NCBI GenBank assembly: GCA_900467685.1
Contig: UBQX01000031.1
Coordinates: 1-64,000 of the forward strand
Source: Hyphomicrobiales bacterium
GTDB taxonomy: Bacteria; Pseudomonadota; Alphaproteobacteria; Rhizobiales; Rhizobiaceae
Length of the DNA stretch: 64,000 nt
Reading direction: 5' to 3'
Of this stretch, positions 26,002-34,032 are shown piece after piece. Under the pieces are notes generated by a model. That model had not been told where the DNA came from. It searched no databases and saw only the letters and a program-made list of their open reading frames with translations. The translations under genes and the position numbers were made by a program. Position 1 is the stretch's first letter; each line of letters begins with the position of its first letter.

Positions 26002-27105
26002 TCAGGCTGCCAGGCCGGGCAGCACGGTCTGTGGTCCCAGCGTATGGGCATTCGCCACGAGCGCCTTCATGAAGCCGATCGTGTAGGCATTGCCGGCATG
26101 CCACGGTGCGGGGCATGCCATGTCCGGGACATGGTCGGGCACGAGCACGCCGTCATATCCCTCATCCCGCAGAATCCGGACGATCTCGGCCATGTCGATA
26201 TCGCCGTCATCCACGAATGTTTCCTGGTAATTCGGCACTTTGCCGCGCACATTGCGGAAATGGACGTAGCCGATGGCCTTGCGGCGGGCAAAATGGCGCG
26301 TCGCCGCGTAGACATTGCCCGTCTGCATTTCCTGAATGGATCCGATGCAGAATTCGAGCGCATTGGCCGGGCTCGGCACCGCGTCGAGAAGGCGGTCGTA
26401 TTTGTGGGGCTGGTTGACCAGACGCGGCGTGCGGCGCAGCCGGTCGACCGGCGGATCGTCCGGATGGGCGGCAAGCCGGACCCCCGCCTCTTCCGCCACC
26501 GGCACCAGTTCGGCCAGAAACCATTCGAGCCGCTGCCAGAGTTCGTCCTCGCTGATATCGATGATCTCTGCCGAGGAAAGTGCCGCCCGGTAGCGCATGT
26601 TGCCGACCATGCCGTCCGGCACGGGGCTGTCCGCCGGAATTTCTGCCATGTTGAACACGGCCGTCACAGCACCTCCGCGCGCCACGGGCTTGCGCTGCCA
26701 TCCCCAGACGCCGGCAATCGAGAAATTGTAGCCGAGCACGGGAATGCCCGCCCGGCCGGCATCGCGGATCAGCCGCTTCATGCCGTCCATCTGCCGGCGC
26801 TTGTCCGGGCCGTCGAGCAGGATGTCGGACCAGAAGTTCGGGGAGACGTTTTCGATTGCGGCGGGGCGGATATCGTGGCGCGCCAGCATGGCGACCAGAT
26901 CGGACATGGTCTCGTAGGTCCAGAGCGGCGCGTCGATGCACTCGCCGAGGATCGGGCCGACGCCTCCGGCAAGATAGCTCGCATTGTCGGAATTGCGCGC
27001 ATAGTCCGTCGGGTGCAGGACAACGTCCCTGACCCCGAGCTGCGCCGCATACCGCGCGCCGTCCTCGTTGAGGGTCTTGCCGAACAAACTCATTCCAACG
27101 AGCAT
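26002..27105 (-). CDS. uxuA: Mannonate dehydratase (UxuA family)
   Basis: A 367-residue TIM-barrel enzyme that dehydrates D-mannonate to 2-keto-3-deoxygluconate, or a close relative. It shows AAIENVSPNFWSDILLDGPD, LGYNFSIAGVWGWQRKPVAR, the metal-site segment VRLAAHPDDPPVDRLRRTP, YVHFRNVRGKVPNYQETFVD, and a terminal His segment VLVPDHVPDMACPAPWHAG, all matching UxuA. It is the first gene of the twelve-gene minus-strand operon, facing the IclR regulator across a 329-base control region. Confidence 0.88.
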   Translation of the reverse strand: MLVGMSLFGKTLNEDGARYAAQLGVRDVVLHPTDYARNSDNASYLAGGVGPILGECIDAPLWTYETMSDLVAMLARHDIRPAAIENVSPNFWSDILLDGPDKRRQMDGMKRLIRDAGRAGIPVLGYNFSIAGVWGWQRKPVARGGAVTAVFNMAEIPADSPVPDGMVGNMRYRAALSSAEIIDISEDELWQRLEWFLAELVPVAEEAGVRLAAHPDDPPVDRLRRTPRLVNQPHKYDRLLDAVPSPANALEFCIGSIQEMQTGNVYAATRHFARRKAIGYVHFRNVRGKVPNYQETFVDDGDIDMAEIVRILRDEGYDGVLVPDHVPDMACPAPWHAGNAYTIGFMKALVANAHTLGPQTVLPGLAA

Positions 27106-27434
27106 AAATCCTCCACCTGGCGAGCCTCCCGAGCTTCAGTTCAAATATGAACATCTCTAGTTCTGTTTCTAAGCATAGGGATGAACGTCTGCGCTTGTCA
27201 ATTGGCGTGAACGCATTTGTTCAAGCCTTCAATGAGTCGATAAACTCCGGAGTTAAAGTACGCAATTTCAATATATTAAATGCGTTTCTCTCAATTTCCC
27301 CAAGGCGCAATATGGAAAATGCCGCAATGACCGGCGACTTGAAACACCAGCCAAAATTTTACGCAACCATTCCTATTTGAACTTCACCTGATCAAATTCC
27401 TGTGCTAATCCGAACCTATCGGAGGAGAGCGAAA
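27106..27434. promoter_or_regulatory. Divergent uxuA / iclR control region with three dyads
   Basis: This low-GC gap holds three symmetrical elements: GTTCAAATATGAAC (27139-27152, five-base arms) close to uxuA; AACTCCGGAGTT (27243-27254, perfect 12-base palindrome) in the middle; and TATTTGAAC (27373-27381), an inverted copy of the first nine bases of the first dyad, close to the regulator. They are good candidates for IclR-type binding sites that control both directions. No gene fits here. Confidence 0.5.
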
Positions 27435-28220
27435 ATGCTGGAACTGGACGCCAACGACGACGCAGTGCAGAAACATCGCGTGCCGGTCATCGACAAGATG
27501 ATGGACGTGCTCGTGCATCTGGAGCGGCGACCGGGCGTAACGATCAGCGACATCGTGACGGGCCTCTTGGTGCCGCGCTCGACGATATACCGAATCCTCA
27601 ACACGCTTCAGCTGCACGACATGGTCCGGCGCGATGCTGATGGCGGCTATTTTCTAGGCCGGCGCCTCCTCAGCCTTGCCGCGCATGTCGGGCCGGGTGG
27701 GCAGGAACTCGATCTCATCACGCTGGCCCAGCCGCATCTCGACCGCCTGTCGAACGAGCTCGGAGAGGCCGTCAAGCTTTCAATTATGGACGATGCCGGC
27801 ATTCTCGTCCTGGCGGCCGTACAGGGCAGGCGAGAATACGCACTTTCGGTCGCACCCGGCCAGCGTATGCCGATCCATGCCGGCGCGGCGAGCAAGCTAC
27901 TACTCGCGCATTTGTCGGACGAGCAAATCATGACCTGGCTTGCAAGGCCGCTCGCGGCCTTCAGCAGCAAGACGATCACCGACCCGAAACGCCTGGAGAC
28001 GGAGCTTGCCCGCATCCGCAAGCAGGGCTGGGCGGAAGACAAGGGCGAGAACGGACCGAGCATCCAGGCCTTTGCCGCCCCCGTGTTCGATGCCAGCGGG
28101 AAAGTCGTCGCCGCAATCAGCGTGCCGTTTCTGGCCGGCACGCCGGCCGAGAGGATGACGGCCATTCGCCTTGCAGTGATCGACGCAGCTCGAATCATGA
28201 CGGAAAGCATGCCGCGCTGA
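27435..28220 (+). CDS. IclR-family transcriptional regulator
   Basis: A 261-residue regulator with an N-terminal winged helix-turn-helix (VIDKMMDVLVHLERRPGVTI, then LLVPRSTIYRILNTLQLHDM; about 15-70) and the IclR effector domain (about 80-255: LSIMDDAGILVLAAVQGRRE, RMPIHAGAASKLLLAHLSD, AFAAPVFDASGKVVAAISVP). The ATG at 27435 has GGAGGAGAG upstream. It probably senses a sugar-acid intermediate and controls the uxuA operon and its own. The genes behind it on the same strand look like part of the same pathway. Confidence 0.92.
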   Translation: MLELDANDDAVQKHRVPVIDKMMDVLVHLERRPGVTISDIVTGLLVPRSTIYRILNTLQLHDMVRRDADGGYFLGRRLLSLAAHVGPGGQELDLITLAQPHLDRLSNELGEAVKLSIMDDAGILVLAAVQGRREYALSVAPGQRMPIHAGAASKLLLAHLSDEQIMTWLARPLAAFSSKTITDPKRLETELARIRKQGWAEDKGENGPSIQAFAAPVFDASGKVVAAISVPFLAGTPAERMTAIRLAVIDAARIMTESMPR

Positions 28221-28257
28221 ATGGGCCCGTCGAGGGCAGGCGCATCGGAGGAAATTC

Positions 28258-29454
28258 ATGAAAATCGTAGATCTGAAATGTGCTGTCATCGGCAAGAGCC
28301 CGATCGTGCGCATCGTGACGGATGAAGGCATCAGCGGCTACGGTCAGGCCGAAACCTGGAAGAGTTATCTTAAGCCGCACATCCTGGCATTTCGCGATGC
28401 GCTCATTGGCGAGGATCCCACCAATGTGGAGCGCGTCATGTTGAAGATCCGCCAGCGTGGCGGGTTCAAGCCGTGGGGTTCGGCAGTCTCCGTCATTGAA
28501 ATGGCGCTCTGGGATGTAGCCGGCAAGGCGGCGGGCCTTCCGGTGCACAAGCTGCTCGGCGGCCGGGTGCGCGATCGGGTGCGCGTCTATAACGGTTCGA
28601 TCCGCTTCCCCATGCCCGACCATTCTCCTCAGTCCCTCGCAGCCGACATCAAGCGGATGATGGAACTGCCAGAGGGCTTCACCATGATCAAGCAGCCGAT
28701 CGGCTTCCATTCCGCCATGAAGCGGGAAGTGGCCGATTTCTATTACGGCGAGCCGAACAAGAGCCCCTTCCATGGTGCGCTGGATCGCGGTCCGATCACC
28801 GAAAAGGGCCTGAACCATTTCGTTGATTGTGTCGCAGCCATGAAGGAGGTGATGGGCGACAAGGTCGGCCTCGCGCTCGATGCCGGCCCGGGCTGGATGC
28901 TGCCCGACGCGATAAGGCTCGCACGCAAGCTGGAGCCCTATCATCTGCTCTGGGTCGAGGACTTGCTGTCCGGCGACTACACGCCCTGGGTCAATGCGGG
29001 GGTCTACCGCGAGCTGACGCGGGCCACCTCGACACCCATCCATACCGGAGAGCAAATCTATCTACGGCAGAATTTCAAGGAACTGATCGAAGGCCAGGCT
29101 GTCAGCGTCATCGGCCCGGATCCGGCGGATGTCGGCGGCATAGCCGAGCTCAAGTGGATCGCCGAATATGCTGACCTGCACGGTATCATGATGGCCCCAC
29201 ATGGCACCGCAAACGGGCTTCTTGGCCTCGCGGCCCTCATTCAGGTCAGCGCCACCCTGCCCAACAACTTCCTCGCCTTCGAATACACGACCGGCGATCC
29301 GCCCTGGTGGTACGACATCGTCGAGGGCTTCCCGAAAACGATCGTCAAGGACGGTTTCATCGACGTTCTGGAACGTCCCGGCATGGGCGTCGACCTCATA
29401 CCCGAGGCGGCGTGCGCCTATCTGGCACCGGAAGACCAGACATTTTTCGATTGA
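28258..29454 (+). CDS. Enolase-superfamily sugar acid dehydratase (mandelate racemase/muconate lactonizing group)
   Basis: A 398-residue barrel enzyme of the mandelate racemase group. It has the N-terminal capping domain (KIVDLKCAVIGKSPIVRIVT), AVSVIEMALWDVAGKAAGLP, metal ligands at Asp in LALDAGPGWM, Glu in HLLWVEDLL and Glu in IHTGEQIYLR, and the catalytic His region MMAPHGTANG. Members dehydrate hexonates, galactarate-type acids or epimerise dipeptides; with uxuA nearby, acid-sugar dehydration is the best guess. The gene follows iclR by 37 bases with GGAGG upstream. Confidence 0.88.
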   Translation: MKIVDLKCAVIGKSPIVRIVTDEGISGYGQAETWKSYLKPHILAFRDALIGEDPTNVERVMLKIRQRGGFKPWGSAVSVIEMALWDVAGKAAGLPVHKLLGGRVRDRVRVYNGSIRFPMPDHSPQSLAADIKRMMELPEGFTMIKQPIGFHSAMKREVADFYYGEPNKSPFHGALDRGPITEKGLNHFVDCVAAMKEVMGDKVGLALDAGPGWMLPDAIRLARKLEPYHLLWVEDLLSGDYTPWVNAGVYRELTRATSTPIHTGEQIYLRQNFKELIEGQAVSVIGPDPADVGGIAELKWIAEYADLHGIMMAPHGTANGLLGLAALIQVSATLPNNFLAFEYTTGDPPWWYDIVEGFPKTIVKDGFIDVLERPGMGVDLIPEAACAYLAPEDQTFFD

Positions 29455-29472
29455 TCGCGGAAGGAGAAAACC

Positions 29473-30450
29473 TTGTTCAGAATCGGTATCCTTGGCGCGG
29501 CGGGGATCGCGCCGCGCTCCATCATCGAGCCGGTACGTCGCCGGGACGACATCGTGGTCCACGCGGTCGCGTCCCGCAGGGCTGATGCGGCGCGCAATTA
29601 TGCGGACAGGCATGGCATCGCACTTGCCTACGACAGCTACGAGAAGCTGCTGTCCGATCCCGGGATCGACCTCGTCTACAATGCCTTGCCACCAGCCGGC
29701 CACGCGGAATGGTCGATTGCGGCATTGAAGGCCGGAAAGCATGTCCTCTGCGAAAAACCGATCGCCATGAACGTGGCGCAGGCGCGCGCGATGTATGCCA
29801 CCGCGCGAGAAAGCGGGCGAATCCTCATGGAGGCGTTTCACGACCGTTATCATCCCGTCTTCCAGCATCTCATGGCGCTGAAAAAGGACGGCCTTCTTGA
29901 GGGCGTCCGGCACGTCAAGGCAGAGTTCTACGTCAACATTCCTTTCGACGAGAAATCCATCCGCCACGACCCCACGCAGGGCGGCGGCTGCATGATGGAT
30001 TTGGGATGTTACCCACTGCATTGGCTCAGAAGTTTCTTCGCGTCCGAGCCAGAAATCCTCTCGGCCTCTGCCAAAAAAACGCCGCTCGGCGTCGATGAAA
30101 GCATGACTGCCGAACTGCGTTTTGGGAGTGTCGCCGCGACCCTGATCGCCGATATCGCCCGACCACCCTTCGAGGCTCGGTTAAGGGTCGATACAGAGAC
30201 CGGGTTCATCGAAATCGATAATCCGGTCCTGCCGCACAAGGGCCACGCCATCCGTCACGACCTGAACGGAGCACTCAAGGAGTTCACGCTGGCCGGCGGC
30301 ACGACTTACGATTACCAGCTCGCGGCTTTTCTGGACGCCGTAAAAACGGGCCGCGAACCGATCACCGGCTCCGAAGACTCCATCAACAACATGATCGCGC
30401 TCGAACGCATCTATCACGCGGCGGGATTTTCCCTTCCGCTGTCGAAATAG
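29473..30450 (+). CDS. Gfo/Idh/MocA-family oxidoreductase, copy C
   Basis: A 325-residue NAD(P)-dependent dehydrogenase, third of its family on the plasmid. It starts at TTG with AAGGAG six bases upstream: FRIGILGAAGIAPRSIIEPV. The signature is KHVLCEKPIAMNVAQARAMY with the catalytic Lys, then GGGCMMDLGCYPLHWLRSFF. It resembles the dihydrodiol/xylose dehydrogenase subgroup. It lies in one plus-strand operon with the dehydratase and the DUF336-type protein and probably oxidises a sugar or sugar acid of the same route. Confidence 0.9.
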   Translation: MFRIGILGAAGIAPRSIIEPVRRRDDIVVHAVASRRADAARNYADRHGIALAYDSYEKLLSDPGIDLVYNALPPAGHAEWSIAALKAGKHVLCEKPIAMNVAQARAMYATARESGRILMEAFHDRYHPVFQHLMALKKDGLLEGVRHVKAEFYVNIPFDEKSIRHDPTQGGGCMMDLGCYPLHWLRSFFASEPEILSASAKKTPLGVDESMTAELRFGSVAATLIADIARPPFEARLRVDTETGFIEIDNPVLPHKGHAIRHDLNGALKEFTLAGGTTYDYQLAAFLDAVKTGREPITGSEDSINNMIALERIYHAAGFSLPLSK

Positions 30451-30468
30451 TAAGCAGGAGGCAAGGAC

Positions 30469-30936
30469 TTGCCAATACAGGATCCGACACTCGCCGAACT
30501 TGCCGATGAGCTCAAGTCTCTGGAAATCGACCGATTTGATCACGAATTCGCCTGGGATCTCGGTACACGCATCCGACGGCGAGCGAGCGAAGCCGGCCAT
30601 GACGTCGCCATCGAGATCCGCCACGGCAACGACGTCATCTTCGCCACGCTGGTGGGCCGGGCGACGATCGACAATTTCGACTGGACGAGGCGCAAATGCG
30701 CTGTGGTGCATCGTTTCCAGCGCAGTTCACTCGCCATGCGGCTGGAGGCAGAGCAGAGCGGGTATGACTTCAATACCCGCTTCCGCCTGCCGCAGGCAGA
30801 CTTCGTCGCCAGCGGCGGCGGTGTGCCTCTTATGCTAAAAGGCGGTACATTCATTGGCTCGGTTGGCGTGAGTGGACTGCCGAATGTTGAGGACCATCGC
30901 CTGATCTCAGAAACGTTGAAAGTCGTGCCGGCATAA
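30469..30936 (+). CDS. Heme-degrading-domain (DUF336/UPF0303-like) protein
   Basis: A 155-residue HbpS-like protein, UPF0303 type, with GHDVAIEIRHGNDVIFATLV and FVASGGGVPLMLKGGTFIGS, the glycine-rich block of the family. The start is TTG preceded by CAGGAGG seven bases upstream. Such proteins often sit at the ends of sugar or aromatic catabolic operons; their biochemical role is poorly defined (ligand-binding or accessory). It is the last gene of the plus-strand sugar operon. Confidence 0.85.
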   Translation: MPIQDPTLAELADELKSLEIDRFDHEFAWDLGTRIRRRASEAGHDVAIEIRHGNDVIFATLVGRATIDNFDWTRRKCAVVHRFQRSSLAMRLEAEQSGYDFNTRFRLPQADFVASGGGVPLMLKGGTFIGSVGVSGLPNVEDHRLISETLKVVPA

Positions 30937-31257
30937 GGCAGAGATCTCGTTAGCAACCTTATACCTGATGAGGGCAAATTAGCGAATTCGCCTTCCGCTG
31001 ATCTGATCTAAGCTCTTGAAAGGATACGAACCAGCGACCCCCGATATCCGTGCAGGGTTTTTCTTATCAAACTGAAGAATCTCACCTTTTTGGCCAAGTG
31101 ACAATTACAGAACTTTGGCCCGCCATTTCGCGATGATAAATGACGATAGGCCGACCACTGCGTCGCGGCCACGCCGTCCTCCAGAGGGCGGCAGCAGACA
31201 ATCGTGATTTCACGTCTTTCCGCGTGGCGGCGAGTGGGATCGAGCGGTCGCCAGTCG
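30937..31257. other. Intergenic stretch between sugar island and defence operon, no gene recognised
   Basis: About 320 bases with no credible gene. At 31012-31039 lies the partner of the 28-base repeat seen at 12118-12145. The stretch marks the switch from the metabolic to the defence module; I see no clear T-tract terminator for either converging transcript. Confidence 0.5.
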
Positions 31258-31815
31258 CTACTCCGCTCGGTCGTCCACCAATTCAAAGGTTCCAAGAACC
31301 GCGTCAACCAAGATGGCAATGGAGGAAACCACTGGACCGTCGACTAGCAAGCCACATTCGAGATTTGCCTTCTTCGAGCGCCAGAGGAAGTTTGCCGATC
31401 CAACATATGCGTCGCTGCCATCCGCGAGCACTATTTTGGAATGGAAGGTCTCATCCGTGTCGCCACCACCATAGAACCGGATGCTGGTGGAGAGGTCGCG
31501 CAGCGCGTTCTCATCCACACCGGGCTTATAAAGTTCGGCTTGCGACTGAAGTACGAGGATTCTCTCTGAAGCGGTCGTATAGCTGAACATATCGAGGACC
31601 CAGGCGCACCCGGCCGCGTCCATGTACGGTGACATGATCACCAGGCGTCGCTGAGCCTTCATCGCTAGATGACGGAAGGCGTCGCTAGTGTCCGTGAAGG
31701 CAAGCAGCTTAGCTGCGGGCGAGGCCGCAAGAATGCTCTCGATACGACTGGGAGATGGGGGCATCGTCACAACCAGGCGAGCCCTGCCCTGCGGCGCCAT
31801 GGAAGTGTCGGTCAC
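31258..31815 (-). CDS. drmC: DISARM protein DrmC (phospholipase D-like domain)
   Basis: A 185-residue protein with a single PLD-type motif, FHSKIVLADGSDAYVGSANF (HxK...D followed by GSAN, about 124-143), preceded by LVIMSPYMDAAGCAWVLDMF. Small PLD proteins at the end of a drmA-drmB operon are DrmC. The start is GTG overlapping the drmB stop (GTGA); a methionine six codons in is an alternative. DrmC was reported to be dispensable in some DISARM systems, as I recall. It is the last gene of the five-gene operon. Confidence 0.85.
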   Translation of the reverse strand: MTDTSMAPQGRARLVVTMPPSPSRIESILAASPAAKLLAFTDTSDAFRHLAMKAQRRLVIMSPYMDAAGCAWVLDMFSYTTASERILVLQSQAELYKPGVDENALRDLSTSIRFYGGGDTDETFHSKIVLADGSDAYVGSANFLWRSKKANLECGLLVDGPVVSSIAILVDAVLGTFELVDDRAE

Positions 31816-34031
31816 GTATCGAGCTCCGAACCGAAGTAGCCGACGATGTCAGCAGAGCCAGGAGCCTCCCATTCAGGCGCCGGGCCGCCTTTCAGGACTG
31901 ATCTGGAAAGCAACAGGTTTGACGCGCTGCATGAAACTTCGCTCACCATTATACAGGCTGGGCAGGCGCCGCCGCGGCTGTCACAGAGACTGCCTGAGCC
32001 GCATCGAAGCATTCGTGGATTGATCGAGCGGCGCAGGAAATCCATGGCGTGGTTTCGCCACATGGCCGAGATGTTGGCCAGATCCGGGGTCATTCCCTTC
32101 CGGTAGATCGTGAATGCGAGATCGGCGGGGAAAATGTACTCGCCGATGCCATCTCGGTCGAGGCCGGATGCATCCGCCAGTGAGTGGATAAGCTGGTGGG
32201 ACAGGGAGTGGAGGAGCATGTAGACGAACGGCGCGAGCTCGCGCGATCTGCCCTGTCGTTCCTTGTTCTTGTACTTGTCGAGGAACTGGCCGAAATCTTG
32301 GTAGGATTCTAGATACGCTCTTGCGAGGTCTGATCCGGAGGCGGGGAGACCTTCCACATTGTTTATCTGGAGCCATCTCAGGACGCGCTGCTCGTCAAGC
32401 TTGATATAGAGCGCCTCGTTTTTCTGCTGGGTGACGTAAATCGGCCTGTCACCATCGCGCATCGTATCGAACGCTACCAGGCGCACGGGCATTGGGACTT
32501 TGCGGTTGTTAGACTCACGCTGGTACACTGGCGTCGCCGAAACGCGGGTGTAACCGAAACTGTACTCGCAGATCGGCAGGCTCCGGAGCAGATACATCTG
32601 GCTGATACCGGTCTTTCCGAATAGGTCCTTGATTTCCGCCTGATAGCGCTTCAGCTCGTCTGCTACGCCAGCCTTCTCCATGAGTGTGATATCGGGATTG
32701 AGGACATCAAGGGCCGTCTTCCGCACCCCGGCCTGCCCGTCCTGGATGTGTTCCTCCACGAAGGCTGCGTGTTCAATCGTCAATCTGATAGGATCGAACT
32801 TCCGAGCCCAATCCTTGCGGATCCCGACAGCGAACTCGATTGCCTCGCTCTGCAGTCTTCCTCTCTCGAGCAAACCTGCGTCGAACCAACCTTCGCGGAG
32901 CTTTCGCATCGCGTTGCCGAGATCGGCGCGATCGGGTGCTCCTTCGGCCCGCTTCTGGAACATCTTTCGAAGAGACGTATACTCTTCCCAATCGTCCTGC
33001 TTGCCAGCTTTCTCCAGGATGGACTCGATCTCCGCATCGGACGGCTCCTGATACGGTATGGAATGAATCTCGGCGAGCTTTTGCAGAAGCTCTTCCGTAT
33101 GTGTCGTCCTCATCAGCTCGACGACCTTGGTCTCCCGAAGTTCGATAAAGCTAGCGCGCTGCGGATAGAAGGCGCTGCTTGCTCGATACGATACCGGCAG
33201 CATATCGATTTCGATCCACTCGAAGGACTTGCCGCCAGGCTGTAAACTGTCGGTTTTGAGCTTCTGGAGGACATGCCGTTCGGCCTTTTTGAGATCGCGC
33301 GGCGTCCCGCATCCTTCGCAGACGTACCTCCATTCCGAAAACACAGGAGCGCTGTTTTTCAGAGTAAAGTGCTGCCACCCGCATGTGCAGTGCGTAATCT
33401 GCCGAGTCGTGCCCGTGCGATCGTCGAAGGTATAGTTATAGGGGCTCAGCGGCTCGATTGTGCCGTACCAGTGTGCGTATACCACGTCGACTTGCGTCCA
33501 GCGGGATTCGTGGTCCTTGCAGCGAGCAGGTAGTTTCCTGTCGGCCAGTTCCGCGACGCTCTTGTATTCCCGGACGGTCCCACAATCCCCGCACTGAAAC
33601 AATAGCGGATAGGGTACGTAACCCACGACGTTCGGCTGGTTTAGAACGAAGTCGGTTTGGTTGACTCTAACTTCCTTGGTGGCGAGGTCGTAGAAGGCGT
33701 CGTCGAGAATAAATTCGTCCGGCGCATCTGGGCACCCGTCCTTCGCTCTCTCCTTCCAGCTTTCCGCGAATTCCCGGACACCCTCGAAGATGGTGTCGCT
33801 CACGTTTCTGGGCAGCCGCTGCGAAAACGGCATCTTGATCGGGACCGACTTGCAGATACCCCGCCCCCCTTCCCATGTCATCAGGACACCGGGAGCATAG
33901 GAAGTAGCGATTTGCGCCCGCGAGCGCTGCATGACTGGCGGCGCCGCCTTCTTTGCCGCTTCGGTCTCTTCGGCAGATGGATAGCGCTTCCGGCCGCGCT
34001 CCATGTCCAGCGTCTTCGCCCCACCGCTCAT
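31812..34031 (-). CDS. drmB: DISARM protein DrmB (DUF1998)
   Basis: A 739-residue protein of the DUF1998 class that pairs with the DrmA helicase. Cysteine pairs suggest zinc sites: CGDCGTV near residue 145, CTCGW and CEGCG further on, and a C-terminal cluster CGSGSLCDSRGGACPACIM near 684. The DUF1998 core LLHSLSHQLIHSLADASGLD is clear. I start it at the ATG at 34031, which has GGAGGG upstream and lies one base after the drmA stop; the frame is open for 15 more codons. In DISARM, DrmA and DrmB form the core complex that blocks incoming phage DNA. Confidence 0.85.
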   Translation of the reverse strand: MSGGAKTLDMERGRKRYPSAEETEAAKKAAPPVMQRSRAQIATSYAPGVLMTWEGGRGICKSVPIKMPFSQRLPRNVSDTIFEGVREFAESWKERAKDGCPDAPDEFILDDAFYDLATKEVRVNQTDFVLNQPNVVGYVPYPLLFQCGDCGTVREYKSVAELADRKLPARCKDHESRWTQVDVVYAHWYGTIEPLSPYNYTFDDRTGTTRQITHCTCGWQHFTLKNSAPVFSEWRYVCEGCGTPRDLKKAERHVLQKLKTDSLQPGGKSFEWIEIDMLPVSYRASSAFYPQRASFIELRETKVVELMRTTHTEELLQKLAEIHSIPYQEPSDAEIESILEKAGKQDDWEEYTSLRKMFQKRAEGAPDRADLGNAMRKLREGWFDAGLLERGRLQSEAIEFAVGIRKDWARKFDPIRLTIEHAAFVEEHIQDGQAGVRKTALDVLNPDITLMEKAGVADELKRYQAEIKDLFGKTGISQMYLLRSLPICEYSFGYTRVSATPVYQRESNNRKVPMPVRLVAFDTMRDGDRPIYVTQQKNEALYIKLDEQRVLRWLQINNVEGLPASGSDLARAYLESYQDFGQFLDKYKNKERQGRSRELAPFVYMLLHSLSHQLIHSLADASGLDRDGIGEYIFPADLAFTIYRKGMTPDLANISAMWRNHAMDFLRRSINPRMLRCGSGSLCDSRGGACPACIMVSEVSCSASNLLLSRSVLKGGPAPEWEAPGSADIVGYFGSELDT

Positions 34032-34032
34032 C

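Noticed and set aside
31008-31319. 103-residue frame on the minus strand downstream of drmC
   Set aside because: Overlaps the end of drmC in another frame and has random composition.
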